From: Candidatus Thorarchaeota archaeon
GTDB lineage: Archaea; Asgardarchaeota; Thorarchaeia; Thorarchaeales; Thorarchaeaceae
Assembly (NCBI GenBank): GCA_016840385.1
Contig: JAEOSL010000071.1
Span: 1 to 17,686, forward strand
Direction of reading: 5' to 3'
DNA: 17,686 bases
Under the pieces are notes generated by a model. That model was not told the origin of the DNA and made no database searches. It saw only the letters and a program-made list of their open reading frames with translations. The stretch's first letter is position 1, and every line of letters starts with the position of its first letter. Shown piece after piece: positions 7,098 through 13,918 of the stretch. The position numbers and the translations under genes are program-made.

Positions 7098-7964
7098 ATG
7101 TCAAACCACACAAGTGATATAGAGAATACTGAATATTCGATGCAGTGGCATATTATGACCGCACTAAGGACTCTCAAAGAAGCAGTAAAAGCTGCGAAAA
7201 CCTGCATACTTGATAATCTTGACCAAGCAGCTGAGCTTACAGGTGAAGTCAATCCGTATGGTGACAAAACCCTGTTGCTCGATGTCAAGGCAGAAGATGA
7301 GATAATCGAAGTGCTTCATAGTTCGGATATTGCTTTCGATATTCTTTCTGAGGAGAAAGGATTACTCAAGACAGCCAGGAAACCGGAATACCTCGCACTC
7401 GTTGATCCTATTGATGGGTCAGCAAATCTGAAGAGAGGAATTCCACTTGTGTCACTAGGAATTGCCATTGTCCCCTATAGTGATACTATGTCCTCTGATG
7501 ATGCAGAAATCAGTATCATTGATTCAGTATTTACTGATGAAACATACATTGCAGTCAAAGGAAAAGGAGTTACAAGAAACGGGAAGAAGGTGAAGGTTGC
7601 AGATTCTATTGCGTTAGAGAATGCGATTATCTCTTATGATACCAAGAGAACCTTTGATCCATCTTTCGTTGAGAGTTCAGTAAGGACCATAAAATCAGTC
7701 CATGATACTCGGAGAACAGCAAGCAACCTTCTTGACCTATGCTGGACTGCTGCGGGTTTTCTTGATGGGATGGTTGACGTGAGAAATCTACTTCCAATAA
7801 TTCACCTCTGTGGAACCCACATGGTGTTCGAAGCAGGGGGATATGTTATTGGTCTTGATGGGAAGAGGTTTGTGAGTTCTCTAGAACCAGATGTCATGAT
7901 GAATTTTGTAGCTGCATCAAATGAAGAATTAGCAAGACAAATTCTCCATGCATTCCAAGGATAG
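7098..7964 (+). CDS. Inositol monophosphatase / archaeal FBPase family phosphatase
   Basis: This family removes phosphate from inositol phosphates, fructose 1,6-bisphosphate or PAP, using two or three Mg2+ ions. In this 288-residue protein the metal-site signature is clear: LSEEKG (Glu85, Glu86) and DPIDGSAN (Asp103, Asp106). The C-terminal signature is VFEAGGYVIGLDGK. The Asp usually found in WDxAAG, a metal ligand just before EAGG, appears as His236 in IIHLCGTHM. This may mark a subfamily or altered activity. The ATG at 7098 has no Shine-Dalgarno; Met15 is an alternative start. The gene is divergent from ESCRT-III and 68 bases ahead of mrp on the same strand. Confidence 0.85.
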   Translation: MSNHTSDIENTEYSMQWHIMTALRTLKEAVKAAKTCILDNLDQAAELTGEVNPYGDKTLLLDVKAEDEIIEVLHSSDIAFDILSEEKGLLKTARKPEYLALVDPIDGSANLKRGIPLVSLGIAIVPYSDTMSSDDAEISIIDSVFTDETYIAVKGKGVTRNGKKVKVADSIALENAIISYDTKRTFDPSFVESSVRTIKSVHDTRRTASNLLDLCWTAAGFLDGMVDVRNLLPIIHLCGTHMVFEAGGYVIGLDGKRFVSSLEPDVMMNFVAASNEELARQILHAFQG

Positions 7965-7994
7965 TCATTCTGAATCATAGTTCATATCCCATGC

Positions 7995-8002
7995 TTTATT
8001 AG
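7995..8002 (+). promoter_or_regulatory. TATA-like box of mrp
   Basis: TTTATTAG lies 31-38 bases before the mrp ATG with no Shine-Dalgarno sequence, predicting a nearly leaderless transcript. Confidence 0.4.
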
Positions 8003-8032
8003 AAATCATCAAACGCGTTTTCCTCGATAACT

Positions 8033-8842
8033 ATGGCTAAGTCTATGGTACCTCCTGAAATTACTGAAAACATGAAAGGAATAAAACACAAGATTGTGGT
8101 CCTTTCAGGTAAGGGAGGGGTAGGTAAAACAACAGTGGCAACTAATCTGGCAATGTCATTTGCCATGAGAGGGAAATCCGCGGGAATTCTCGATGTAGAC
8201 ATCTATGGTCCCAATGTTCCAAAGCTACTGGGTCTTGAGGGACAACATCCAACGGTTGTGGATGAAACTCTTGAGCCAGTACGTGGCCCACTCGATACTA
8301 AAGTTATGAGTATGGGATTTCTTCTAAGGAAAGATGATGATGCTGTAGCTTGGAGAGGTCCTCTCGTTGGGAAGGCTATCAGCCAATTTCTTTCTGATGT
8401 TAAATGGGGAGAACTTGAGGTCCTTGTTGTAGATTTACCACCCGGAACTGGTGACGAGATTCTCAGTGTCCTTCAATTGATTCCAAATATAGATGGTGTT
8501 GTCATAGTTTCCACCCCACAAGAAGTGGCAGTCCTAGATGCTAGAAGAGCAATTCAACTTGTAGAAAAGATGGGAGTGCCAGTTCTTGGAATTGTTGAGA
8601 ATATGTCAGAATTCGTTTGTCCAAAATGTGGAGAATCTTACAAGATATTCGGAGAAGGTGCAGCTAAGAAAGCATCTGAAGAATATAATATCGAACATCT
8701 GGGAACTCTACCTCTGGATCCACGTGTTATCACTTTGAGTGATGAAGGAACACCTTTTGTAATCGAAGAACCAGACTCCAAGGTAGCTAGTGCTTTCTCA
8801 GAACTTGTTGATAAGCTAGCAGACAAAGTAGGTCTAGCTTAG
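8033..8842 (+). CDS. mrp: Mrp/Nbp35-family iron-sulfur cluster carrier ATPase
   Basis: It is a cytosolic P-loop ATPase that carries [4Fe-4S] clusters to apoproteins, by family knowledge (ApbC/Mrp/Nbp35). The deviant Walker A is GKGGVGKTT at 26-34, followed by DVDIYGPNVP (54-63), the Mrp signature LVVDLPPGTGDE (131-142), and CPKC at 196-199, the cluster-bridging pair at the dimer interface. Length (269) is normal, without the DUF59 domain often fused at the N-terminus in bacteria. It follows the IMPase-family gene but has its own TATA-like box. It could supply clusters to the radical SAM enzyme downstream, but that is only proximity. Confidence 0.93.
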   Translation: MAKSMVPPEITENMKGIKHKIVVLSGKGGVGKTTVATNLAMSFAMRGKSAGILDVDIYGPNVPKLLGLEGQHPTVVDETLEPVRGPLDTKVMSMGFLLRKDDDAVAWRGPLVGKAISQFLSDVKWGELEVLVVDLPPGTGDEILSVLQLIPNIDGVVIVSTPQEVAVLDARRAIQLVEKMGVPVLGIVENMSEFVCPKCGESYKIFGEGAAKKASEEYNIEHLGTLPLDPRVITLSDEGTPFVIEEPDSKVASAFSELVDKLADKVGLA

Positions 8843-8886
8843 CGTTTCTTCTGACAAAATAAAATGAGAATTGAGTGGAGAAGGAA

Positions 8887-9369
8887 CTAGTCCTCTTCAC
8901 TCTCTTCCTCTATTGATTTTTCAATCTCATCGAGATCAGGTTCTTCCTCTTCTTCTTGGTCTTCAAGCGGAATATCCTCAGCAGTTTCTTCAACAATTTC
9001 CTCAGTTTCGGTTTCATCAACTGCTTCGTCAGATTCTTCTTCTTCCTCATCATCGTCCTCGTCGGAGTCATCCTCTTTAGCAACGGATGTGTCACCAGGT
9101 TTGAGTTTGATGATATACAGATAACCAATAGTTAAGCTCACGAGCCCAAGAAGTAATGTTACCCAAAGGGTACCATCAATACCCCACCAATTCGCAGGAT
9201 TGATCGTCAATTCAGTACGTGGAACATCGAAGAATACATGCTGGAACCACATAGGAATGGTGAATGCCAACGGTATGCATATAGTCACCAGCAGAATGAT
9301 GGATATGATAATCTCTGCTGTGTAATTCAATATTCGTTTAAGAGTGCTATCAACTGCTTTCTTTGCCAT
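8887..9369 (-). CDS. Two-helix membrane protein with a highly acidic C-terminal tail
   Basis: The function is not recognised. From the ATG at 9369 the protein has 160 residues: a basic N-terminus, a hydrophobic helix at about 18-40, a roughly 25-residue loop with three Trp (positions 41, 61, 62), a second helix at about 68-88, then LKLKPGD-like polar residues and a tail from 99 to 160 that is about two-thirds Asp and Glu. The basic N-terminus and even helix number suggest both ends face the cytosol. A longer frame from 9477 would add 36 residues (Cys- and Pro-containing) over what looks like the promoter: a minus-strand TTTTAATG at 9411-9418 fits the later start. It converges on mrp with 44 bases between the stops. 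Confidence 0.7.
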   Translation of the reverse strand: MAKKAVDSTLKRILNYTAEIIISIILLVTICIPLAFTIPMWFQHVFFDVPRTELTINPANWWGIDGTLWVTLLLGLVSLTIGYLYIIKLKPGDTSVAKEDDSDEDDDEEEEESDEAVDETETEEIVEETAEDIPLEDQEEEEEPDLDEIEKSIEEESEED

Positions 9370-9410
9370 TGACACGGTATCTCGCCTTGGCTTGGCACAC
9401 TTTGCAACTC

Positions 9411-9418
9411 CATTAAAA
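9411..9418 (-). promoter_or_regulatory. TATA-like box of the acidic-tail protein
   Basis: Minus-strand TTTTAATG lies 42-49 bases before the ATG at 9369. It supports the short form of the protein. Confidence 0.35.
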
Positions 9419-9510
9419 CCTTCTGGATGAAAAACGATTGTACAACAAAACTCTGTGAAGACTTGAATGACGCTCAATCAAAGTGGATAATCACTTCATT
9501 GATGTTATTG

Positions 9511-9626
9511 AAGAAGAAGGAGGAGAGAGGGGGGTCCAATAAAGAGAGGGGAGGGAGTGACAGATTCATGATGGTCGCGTTTGGACCCCCAGTCTAATTA
9601 ATAATAGGATATAATAACATATAAGC
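9511..9626 (+). repeat. Purine-rich stem/promoter element, copy A
   Basis: From left to right: a GA-rich tract beginning AAGAAG; GGGGGTCCAA (9530-9539); 41 mostly purine bases; the exact complement TTGGACCCCC (9581-9590); ten bases; then ATAATAG and an AT-rich block ending TAAGC (9601-9626) that contains a TATA-like CATATAAGC. The same order and near-identical spacing occur in copy B (11263-11383). It lies between divergent genes, so it cannot simply be a transcription terminator for either. The TAAGC block sits 43 bases before the ATG at 9669. Confidence 0.6.
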
Positions 9627-9668
9627 ATTGCTGATATCTACGCCGAGAATTATAGCTCAATATTATTT

Positions 9669-10310
9669 ATGAGAAAACTTATCGGTAGAAAATACAATAG
9701 TCGGAAGTTACAAACAGGCAAATTCCAGCGGGCGGTTACTGTGAATGACGCATTGAAATCAAATTGGGAGAACAAAGTAGTTGTAATCCTATTTGCTATA
9801 ATAGCCCTTGGATTCTTAGTTTCAGGAGTGTCGGGATCCGCCTGGCAAATCCTCACCTTGACTGATTTCAACTTCTACTTGGTTATCCTCTCAATCGTGT
9901 TAGCTGTAACAGCAGGAGCTCTCCTGACTTATTCATTCGTATCATTCTTTCAGAGTCGCGAAGTTAAGCATCTTATGCTACTTGTGATGAGCGTGAATAT
10001 TGTAATCTGGATAATCCTGTTTCTCCTCTCACACCCATCATCTATAGATTGGTCTATTAACTTCGCGAATAGAGACCGTAACCGCACACTAGCTATGGCA
10101 TTGGTTTTGATCGTTATCCCTACAATTATTCTTGGTTCATTTACAGGTGAAATGAAACCATCAAGACCCAGTGTGTTCCTCCTAATCCTCTGGGGAGCAA
10201 TCATTCTACCGATTCTGAGTTTGTTCCTGTTTTTCAGCCCCGATCCTCTATTCATTATGGTCACATCGGGAGGAATACAAGGATTAACTCCAATAGGAGC
10301 AGCGGATTAA
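9669..10310 (+). CDS. Five-helix membrane protein, end altered by a tandem duplication
   Basis: The function is not recognised. The 213 residues start with a basic cytosolic-type segment (MRKLIGRKYNSRKLQ) and contain five hydrophobic helices at about 36-58, 66-93, 100-122, 138-160 and 168-190. Positively charged loops (QSREVKH, EMKPSRPS) suggest the N-terminus is inside. The last codons and the TAA lie in the second unit of a 23-base tandem repeat (10281-10326). Without one unit the protein would continue for about 18 more polar residues to a TGA at 10379-10381. The next gene, kinase-like, is in the same frame 78 bases on, so the two may be sensor and kinase partners or pieces of one former gene. 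Copy A of the repeat element provides the likely promoter. Confidence 0.65.
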   Translation: MRKLIGRKYNSRKLQTGKFQRAVTVNDALKSNWENKVVVILFAIIALGFLVSGVSGSAWQILTLTDFNFYLVILSIVLAVTAGALLTYSFVSFFQSREVKHLMLLVMSVNIVIWIILFLLSHPSSIDWSINFANRDRNRTLAMALVLIVIPTIILGSFTGEMKPSRPSVFLLILWGAIILPILSLFLFFSPDPLFIMVTSGGIQGLTPIGAAD

Positions 10311-10326
10311 CTCCAATAGGAGCAGA
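10281..10326 (+). repeat. 23-base tandem duplication
   Basis: Two adjacent units, 10281-10303 and 10304-10326, are identical at 22 of 23 positions (each starts GGATTAACTCC). The period is not a multiple of three, so it shifts the frame of the membrane-protein gene and creates its TAA. Confidence 0.9.
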
Positions 10327-10391
10327 TAATCACACTCCCCTGGTTAATTCAGAAATGTCGAAAGACCAGAAATTCAACTGATCTTTCTTTG

Positions 10392-11252
10392 ATGTTAGCT
10401 TTAACGCTCTGGATTATAGGAACTCTCTTTATTATCATTCTCTGGGACCCACTTCAGAGTGCAGAGTTGCTATGGATTAGCTCAATAATTGCAGGATTCT
10501 TACTTATTGGAATATCCCAATTTATGAATGCAATAATTCACCCACATAGATTTCTTGAACAAAAGGTGCAACAGAGAACAAGAGAATTAAATCGGTCAAT
10601 AAGTGAAAGTGAATTTTACCTCAAGATGTGGACTCATAAAATGGGAAATCTATTACAGGGAATGGTCACATATCTCGATATTCTGGAACATGCAGCTCAG
10701 CATAGTGAAGAAGATGCAGATACGAGAACAGCTGCAAGAAATCTTAGTCGAGAAGCAACATTTGTCAATCATCAAGTAAGTCAACTCACTAGAATCAAAG
10801 AAAGTTTGTATGAATCATTATGGCCAGTGAATATTGTTCATGTTCTTGAAGAGGCAATAGAATCAGCTGGAGAAATAATCGGAGAAGATAATTTCAGTGT
10901 CCAATTTACTAAAACAAAGAGTTTCTCTATTACAGCTGATGGTTTTCTCCCACTAGTTTTCCAGAGTTTATTCATTTTTCATATCAAGAAAGGAATCAAC
11001 GACGGTAATCAATTCAAAATAACAATGAGTTCTGAAGATGACTCCCACATCATTACTATCAATTCACGGGGAAAAGAAATACCCGGCGAGTTTATTGAAT
11101 TCATGGAAGGAGATCAGAATGTCGAACAGATTGCCCTTGATTTAAACCTCTTCACTATGAAACTATTAATGACCAGATACAATGCTCGAATTCTATGTAC
11201 ACGAAATGAAGAAATTTTTGAGAATTCCTGTTCACTCATTTTCCCAAGTTGA
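10392..11252 (+). CDS. Degenerate membrane-bound histidine-kinase-like protein
   Basis: Two helices at about 3-20 and 28-50 anchor the N-terminus. They are followed by a coiled linker (LEQKVQQRTRELN) and a HisKA-like helix with a candidate phospho-acceptor His in WTHKMGNLLQG. The C-terminal part is about as long as an HATPase domain but lacks its standard motifs: no Asn-rich N box at LFIFHIKKG, NSRGKEIP where a DxGxG is expected, and no GLGL lid motif. It is probably unable to bind ATP normally and may act as a scaffold, a phosphotransfer partner or a decaying kinase. The ATG at 10392 is preceded by an in-frame TTG. It follows the five-helix protein and ends 10 bases before element copy B. 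No response regulator is nearby. Confidence 0.6.
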   Translation: MLALTLWIIGTLFIIILWDPLQSAELLWISSIIAGFLLIGISQFMNAIIHPHRFLEQKVQQRTRELNRSISESEFYLKMWTHKMGNLLQGMVTYLDILEHAAQHSEEDADTRTAARNLSREATFVNHQVSQLTRIKESLYESLWPVNIVHVLEEAIESAGEIIGEDNFSVQFTKTKSFSITADGFLPLVFQSLFIFHIKKGINDGNQFKITMSSEDDSHIITINSRGKEIPGEFIEFMEGDQNVEQIALDLNLFTMKLLMTRYNARILCTRNEEIFENSCSLIFPS

Positions 11253-11262
11253 AGATAGAACA

Positions 11263-11383
11263 AAGAAGTAAGAGAGAAGAGAGGGGGTCCGAAGAGAACA
11301 TGGAAGGAAAGAGAGAAACATTGTTTCTGAGAGAGAAGGACCCCCTGGCCCTTACGAGATAATAGTATTGAATATATTTAAGC
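11263..11383 (+). repeat. Purine-rich stem/promoter element, copy B
   Basis: Same architecture as 9511-9626: a GA tract starting AAGAAG, GGGGGTCC (11283-11290), a purine-rich interior of 47 bases, GGACCCCC (11338-11345), 13 bases, then ATAATAG and an AT block ending TTTAAGC (11359-11383). The interior also has a small hairpin, AGAAAC-ATT-GTTTCT. It begins 10 bases after the kinase-like gene and precedes the radical SAM gene. Confidence 0.6.
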
Positions 11384-11460
11384 GAATGTATGATTGCGGA
11401 TAATTATACTACAAAATTAGCCTAAAAATTGACATTTCTATCATCATTATGTCTGCTTAC

Positions 11461-11469
11461 ACTTATACT
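11461..11469 (+). promoter_or_regulatory. Proximal TATA-like box of the radical SAM gene
   Basis: ACTTATACT lies 26-34 bases before the ATG at 11495, at leaderless spacing. It would act in addition to the promoter-like block in element copy B. Confidence 0.3.
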
Positions 11470-11494
11470 GTTTCACGTATTGTGCAACTCTACA

Positions 11495-12382
11495 ATGAAT
11501 CATAACAATGAAGAAATTAGATATGCAACTAAAAACGAGCGAGGAGAATATTTACCACCCTTTCCAGTTGACCCCATATCTCTCACTGAACAAACACGAC
11601 GTACTGTATGCAAAACATCTGATGGAGTACCTTTACGAAAATATACAAGATTCTATGCAGTAGGAGTGTATGGCGGAATCGCTACAGCCTACTCAGTTGG
11701 CTGTAACTATCGCTGCACATTTTGCTGGGTTGATTGGAGTCGAGACTGGCCAGAGAAGTATGGCGAGTTCTATTCTCCATCTGACGTGTATCAAAAACTC
11801 AGACAAATCATGAAAGTCCAGGATATTCGCAGAGCACGAATCAGTGGTGCAGAACCTACACTATGTCCCTCACATCTCTTGGGTGTGCTCGAACTTGTAC
11901 ACAGAGACCGCGAGGATTTCGATCTATTCGTCATCGAATCGAATGGAGTCGTATTCTCACAAGATCAGGACCTTGTGAATAATCTAGCCAGATACGCGTC
12001 CACTGATACGAACACCGTAGGACACGTTAGACTATCAATACGTGGCGGACTCCCTCAGCCGTTTGAAGAGAAGACAGGATGTCAAGGCAAGTTTGTTGAC
12101 CTCCCCTATATCGCGGCTCAGAAACTAAGGGATGCTAACGTATCATTCCATGTTGCAGTTGTAGTCGATCCTCGATTCACAACCGAGGAAGAAAAACAGG
12201 TCATCTACAACAAACTTTCAGACATCGACAAATCAATTAGAGAAAATGTAGAGGAAGAGTACCTAGATCCATACCCTCACGCCCTTGTTAGACTACGAGC
12301 AGTTGGTAGAGAAGATGTTACCGGTAAGGAAGTTTCTCGAGTAGAAGAATCAAGGCTGAGAGAGCGGCCCGAGGAGATATAG
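11495..12382 (+). CDS. Radical SAM enzyme of unknown specificity
   Basis: Radical SAM enzymes use a [4Fe-4S] cluster to cleave S-adenosylmethionine and start radical chemistry. The cluster motif CxxxCxxC is Cys70-NYR-Cys74-TF-Cys77, followed by WVDWSRDW and YSPSDV. The SAM-binding GGE-like motif is ISGAEPT at 116-122. The barrel core ends about residue 240, and the last 50 residues are highly charged. There is no second Cys-rich cluster domain, although Cys39, Cys124 and one in TGCQGK remain. The 295-residue ATG form is preferred. A TTG at 11429 would add 22 hydrophobic residues, but these overlie likely promoter sequence and a membrane segment would be unusual. The subfamily and product are not recognised. 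Confidence 0.82.
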   Translation: MNHNNEEIRYATKNERGEYLPPFPVDPISLTEQTRRTVCKTSDGVPLRKYTRFYAVGVYGGIATAYSVGCNYRCTFCWVDWSRDWPEKYGEFYSPSDVYQKLRQIMKVQDIRRARISGAEPTLCPSHLLGVLELVHRDREDFDLFVIESNGVVFSQDQDLVNNLARYASTDTNTVGHVRLSIRGGLPQPFEEKTGCQGKFVDLPYIAAQKLRDANVSFHVAVVVDPRFTTEEEKQVIYNKLSDIDKSIRENVEEEYLDPYPHALVRLRAVGREDVTGKEVSRVEESRLRERPEEI

Positions 12383-12402
12383 GTCACTAAAAACAATAAA
12401 AA

Positions 12403-12449
12403 TTGCACTTATTGCAAGTTCCAAACCCCATATTGCGATATTCGCAATA
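12403..12449. promoter_or_regulatory. Two related palindromes, possible operator
   Basis: TTGCA-CTTAT-TGCAA (12403-12417) and the perfect TATTGCGA-TAT-TCGCAATA (12431-12449) share the half-site TTGC and lie 13 bases apart, between the radical SAM stop and the next promoter. They have no T-run, so a regulator site is more likely than a terminator. Confidence 0.4.
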
Positions 12450-12481
12450 AATTAATAGGGTAGTTGAATATATCACAATTC

Positions 12482-12499
12482 TTATATACAAATTTGTAT
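12482..12499 (+). promoter_or_regulatory. Strong TATA box overlapping a perfect palindrome
   Basis: TTATATAC (12482-12489) is followed by, and shares bases with, the 14-base perfect palindrome ATACAAATTTGTAT (12486-12499). Initiation about 26 bases on would start near 12511. A dimeric repressor bound to the palindrome would block transcription. Confidence 0.45.
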
Positions 12500-12510
12500 T
12501 AATTATATTT

Positions 12511-12600
12511 GAAGTGTGAGAGGCGCTTTCCCTCCTGAAATCCTAACACACATACTCTCCTCCTCAAACGCAAGCAACTAATTTTAGCGCCTCTCATCCT
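12511..12600 (+). ncRNA. Candidate structured small RNA
   Basis: The 327-base gap 12383-12709 has no gene I can support. After the TATA box an 11-base perfect stem closes: TGAGAGGCGCT (12517-12527) pairs with AGCGCCTCTCA (12586-12596). The 58-base loop is rich in C and T and contains CCCTCCT (12530-12536) and CTCTCCTCCTC (12555-12565), which resemble the anti-Shine-Dalgarno of 16S rRNA. A T7 run at about 12642-12648 could be a termination signal. No start codon opens an ORF in it. It could instead be the leader of the methyltransferase mRNA. It has no C/D or H/ACA box that I can see. Confidence 0.4.
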
Positions 12601-12709
12601 TTGCATTTTGCCGCGCTACCGCACCTTTCTTCTCTTGGAATTTTTTTCTCGGAGTGAATACACTCAAAAGATGAAACACTAGCTAGGAAGTATATTTGGA
12701 GAAGATCAG

Positions 12710-13357
12710 ATGTGTCCAGAAAGAACTCCAGAAATGTTTGATGCATGGTCCTCAGATTATGATAATTACATAGGGATTGGAAAACTCTCTTTTCCGTTTA
12801 GTGGCTACGATAATGTGTTAGATAGAATCGTTGAGCTGGCTAATCCTAAGCCAGGCCTAAAGATTCTGGATATAGGTATTGGGACAGGTAACCTTGCACA
12901 GAAGTTTCTCGAGTATGAATGTGAGATCTGGGGAATTGATTACTCCTCAAGTATGCTGGAGGAAGCAAAGAAGAAGCTACCAAATGTCAAACTAGTACTT
13001 GCTGACATTATGTCAGAATGGCCATCAGATCTTAGAATTGGTTTTGATAGGATTGTATCAGCATATACTCTCCACCACTTGAGAATTGAAGAAAAAGTTA
13101 CAGCAGTACAGAGAATGGCTAAAGAACTACTCAGAGAGAATGGGAGATTAATTATCGGCGATATCTCTTTTCTAACTGCCGAAGCACGCGTCAAAGCACG
13201 AGCCAATCTCGAAAAAGTGTGGGATGATGATGAGTACTACTGGGCCGCAGATGAATTCAAAGATATGATGTTGGGAAAGGGATTCACTATTGATTATGAA
13301 CAAATTTCGGAGTATGGAGGTATCTACATCATCAAGTACAAACAAAATCGGAGTTGA
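12710..13357 (+). CDS. Class I SAM-dependent methyltransferase
   Basis: A 215-residue Rossmann-fold methyltransferase. Motif I is ILDIGIGTGNLA (52-63); Asp77 in GIDYS is the acidic residue binding the SAM ribose; VLADI (96-100) is the next strand; and FDRIVSAYTLHHL (112-124) is the motif IV region with the common small-molecule-methyltransferase pattern. The N-terminus (FDAWSSDYDNY) is typical of UbiE/YrrT-like enzymes. The substrate is unknown. GGAG at 12698-12701 lies eight bases before the ATG, one of the few plausible Shine-Dalgarno sequences here, which would fit a leader such as the upstream RNA. The gene converges on the next one with eight bases between stops. Confidence 0.85.
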   Translation: MCPERTPEMFDAWSSDYDNYIGIGKLSFPFSGYDNVLDRIVELANPKPGLKILDIGIGTGNLAQKFLEYECEIWGIDYSSSMLEEAKKKLPNVKLVLADIMSEWPSDLRIGFDRIVSAYTLHHLRIEEKVTAVQRMAKELLRENGRLIIGDISFLTAEARVKARANLEKVWDDDEYYWAADEFKDMMLGKGFTIDYEQISEYGGIYIIKYKQNRS

Positions 13358-13365
13358 TTATTCCG

Positions 13366-13896
13366 CTAGATGGTGGGTATCATATTCATGACAATCGGAG
13401 CATAACCGTGTGAGAACACTTCTACAACAAATGGATCACTAGCCTCAGCGACCTTGGTCCACGATTCATTGTCCCGCCTATAGTATGCAAAATGAGAGTT
13501 ACCATGGCGAATCTCAATAATGGATTTGGTTGGAAGTTGGGTTAGATCCTTGGTGACAAGATAGGTTGAGGAATCTGATGATTCTTCTTCTGGTTGTGAG
13601 AGATATACTGAAAAAATACCAGAAACATCTGGAAGAAGCAAGGCAACATGCGGTCTGTCAACTGGATTCCATTTCTTCGGCACGGGGGGATAGCGGCAGG
13701 TGAACGCACCCGAAGCCGAACGGAGAACCAAATACGTCCCTTCATCAATCGATGACATGTCTGTGTTAACCTCTAGGGTGCTGTCGTATCGATCCAACCT
13801 TTTTTCTGACAAGTTGTACTTTCCATCAGACCTTGAAGTATCTATTGATGGTGTACCACTGTCATTGTCGGAGAAACTGCCTGTCACAAGATACAT
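13366..13896 (-). CDS. Hypothetical protein, no recognised family
   Basis: A 176-residue soluble protein with no signal peptide or membrane helix. It is rich in Ser, Asp and aromatic residues with alternating hydrophobic stretches (TYLVLRSASGAFTCRY, HVALLLPDVSGIFSVYL, HFAYYRRDNESW), which suggests a mostly beta fold. There are no catalytic motifs I can name. A very good TATA sequence, minus-strand GGTTATATACT at 13908-13918, lies only 12-22 bases before the ATG at 13896. A leaderless start at the GTG of residue 4 (13887) would fit the promoter better. Codon use looks like its neighbours. Confidence 0.6.
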   Translation of the reverse strand: MYLVTGSFSDNDSGTPSIDTSRSDGKYNLSEKRLDRYDSTLEVNTDMSSIDEGTYLVLRSASGAFTCRYPPVPKKWNPVDRPHVALLLPDVSGIFSVYLSQPEEESSDSSTYLVTKDLTQLPTKSIIEIRHGNSHFAYYRRDNESWTKVAEASDPFVVEVFSHGYAPIVMNMIPTI

Positions 13897-13907
13897 AGTC
13901 GCGAATC

Positions 13908-13918
13908 AGTATATAACC
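13908..13918 (-). promoter_or_regulatory. TATA box of the hypothetical gene
   Basis: Minus-strand GGTTATATACT; 26 bases from its centre falls at about 13887, a GTG codon in frame with the gene. Confidence 0.45.

Noticed and set aside
9370..9477. 36-residue N-terminal extension of the acidic-tail protein
   Set aside because: It covers a TATA-like box at suitable spacing for the later ATG and has no protein-like features.
9669..11252. A single seven-helix sensor kinase broken only by the duplication
   Set aside because: Removing one repeat unit puts the two parts in different frames, and predicted topology would put the kinase outside; kept as two genes.
11283..11345. Element copy B as an ordinary terminator of the kinase-like gene
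   Set aside because: No T-run follows the stem, and copy A with the same layout lies between divergent genes.
11429..11494. Hydrophobic 22-residue N-terminus on the radical SAM protein from a TTG start
   Set aside because: The stretch contains promoter-like sequence, and a better ATG at 11495 has a TATA box at the right distance.
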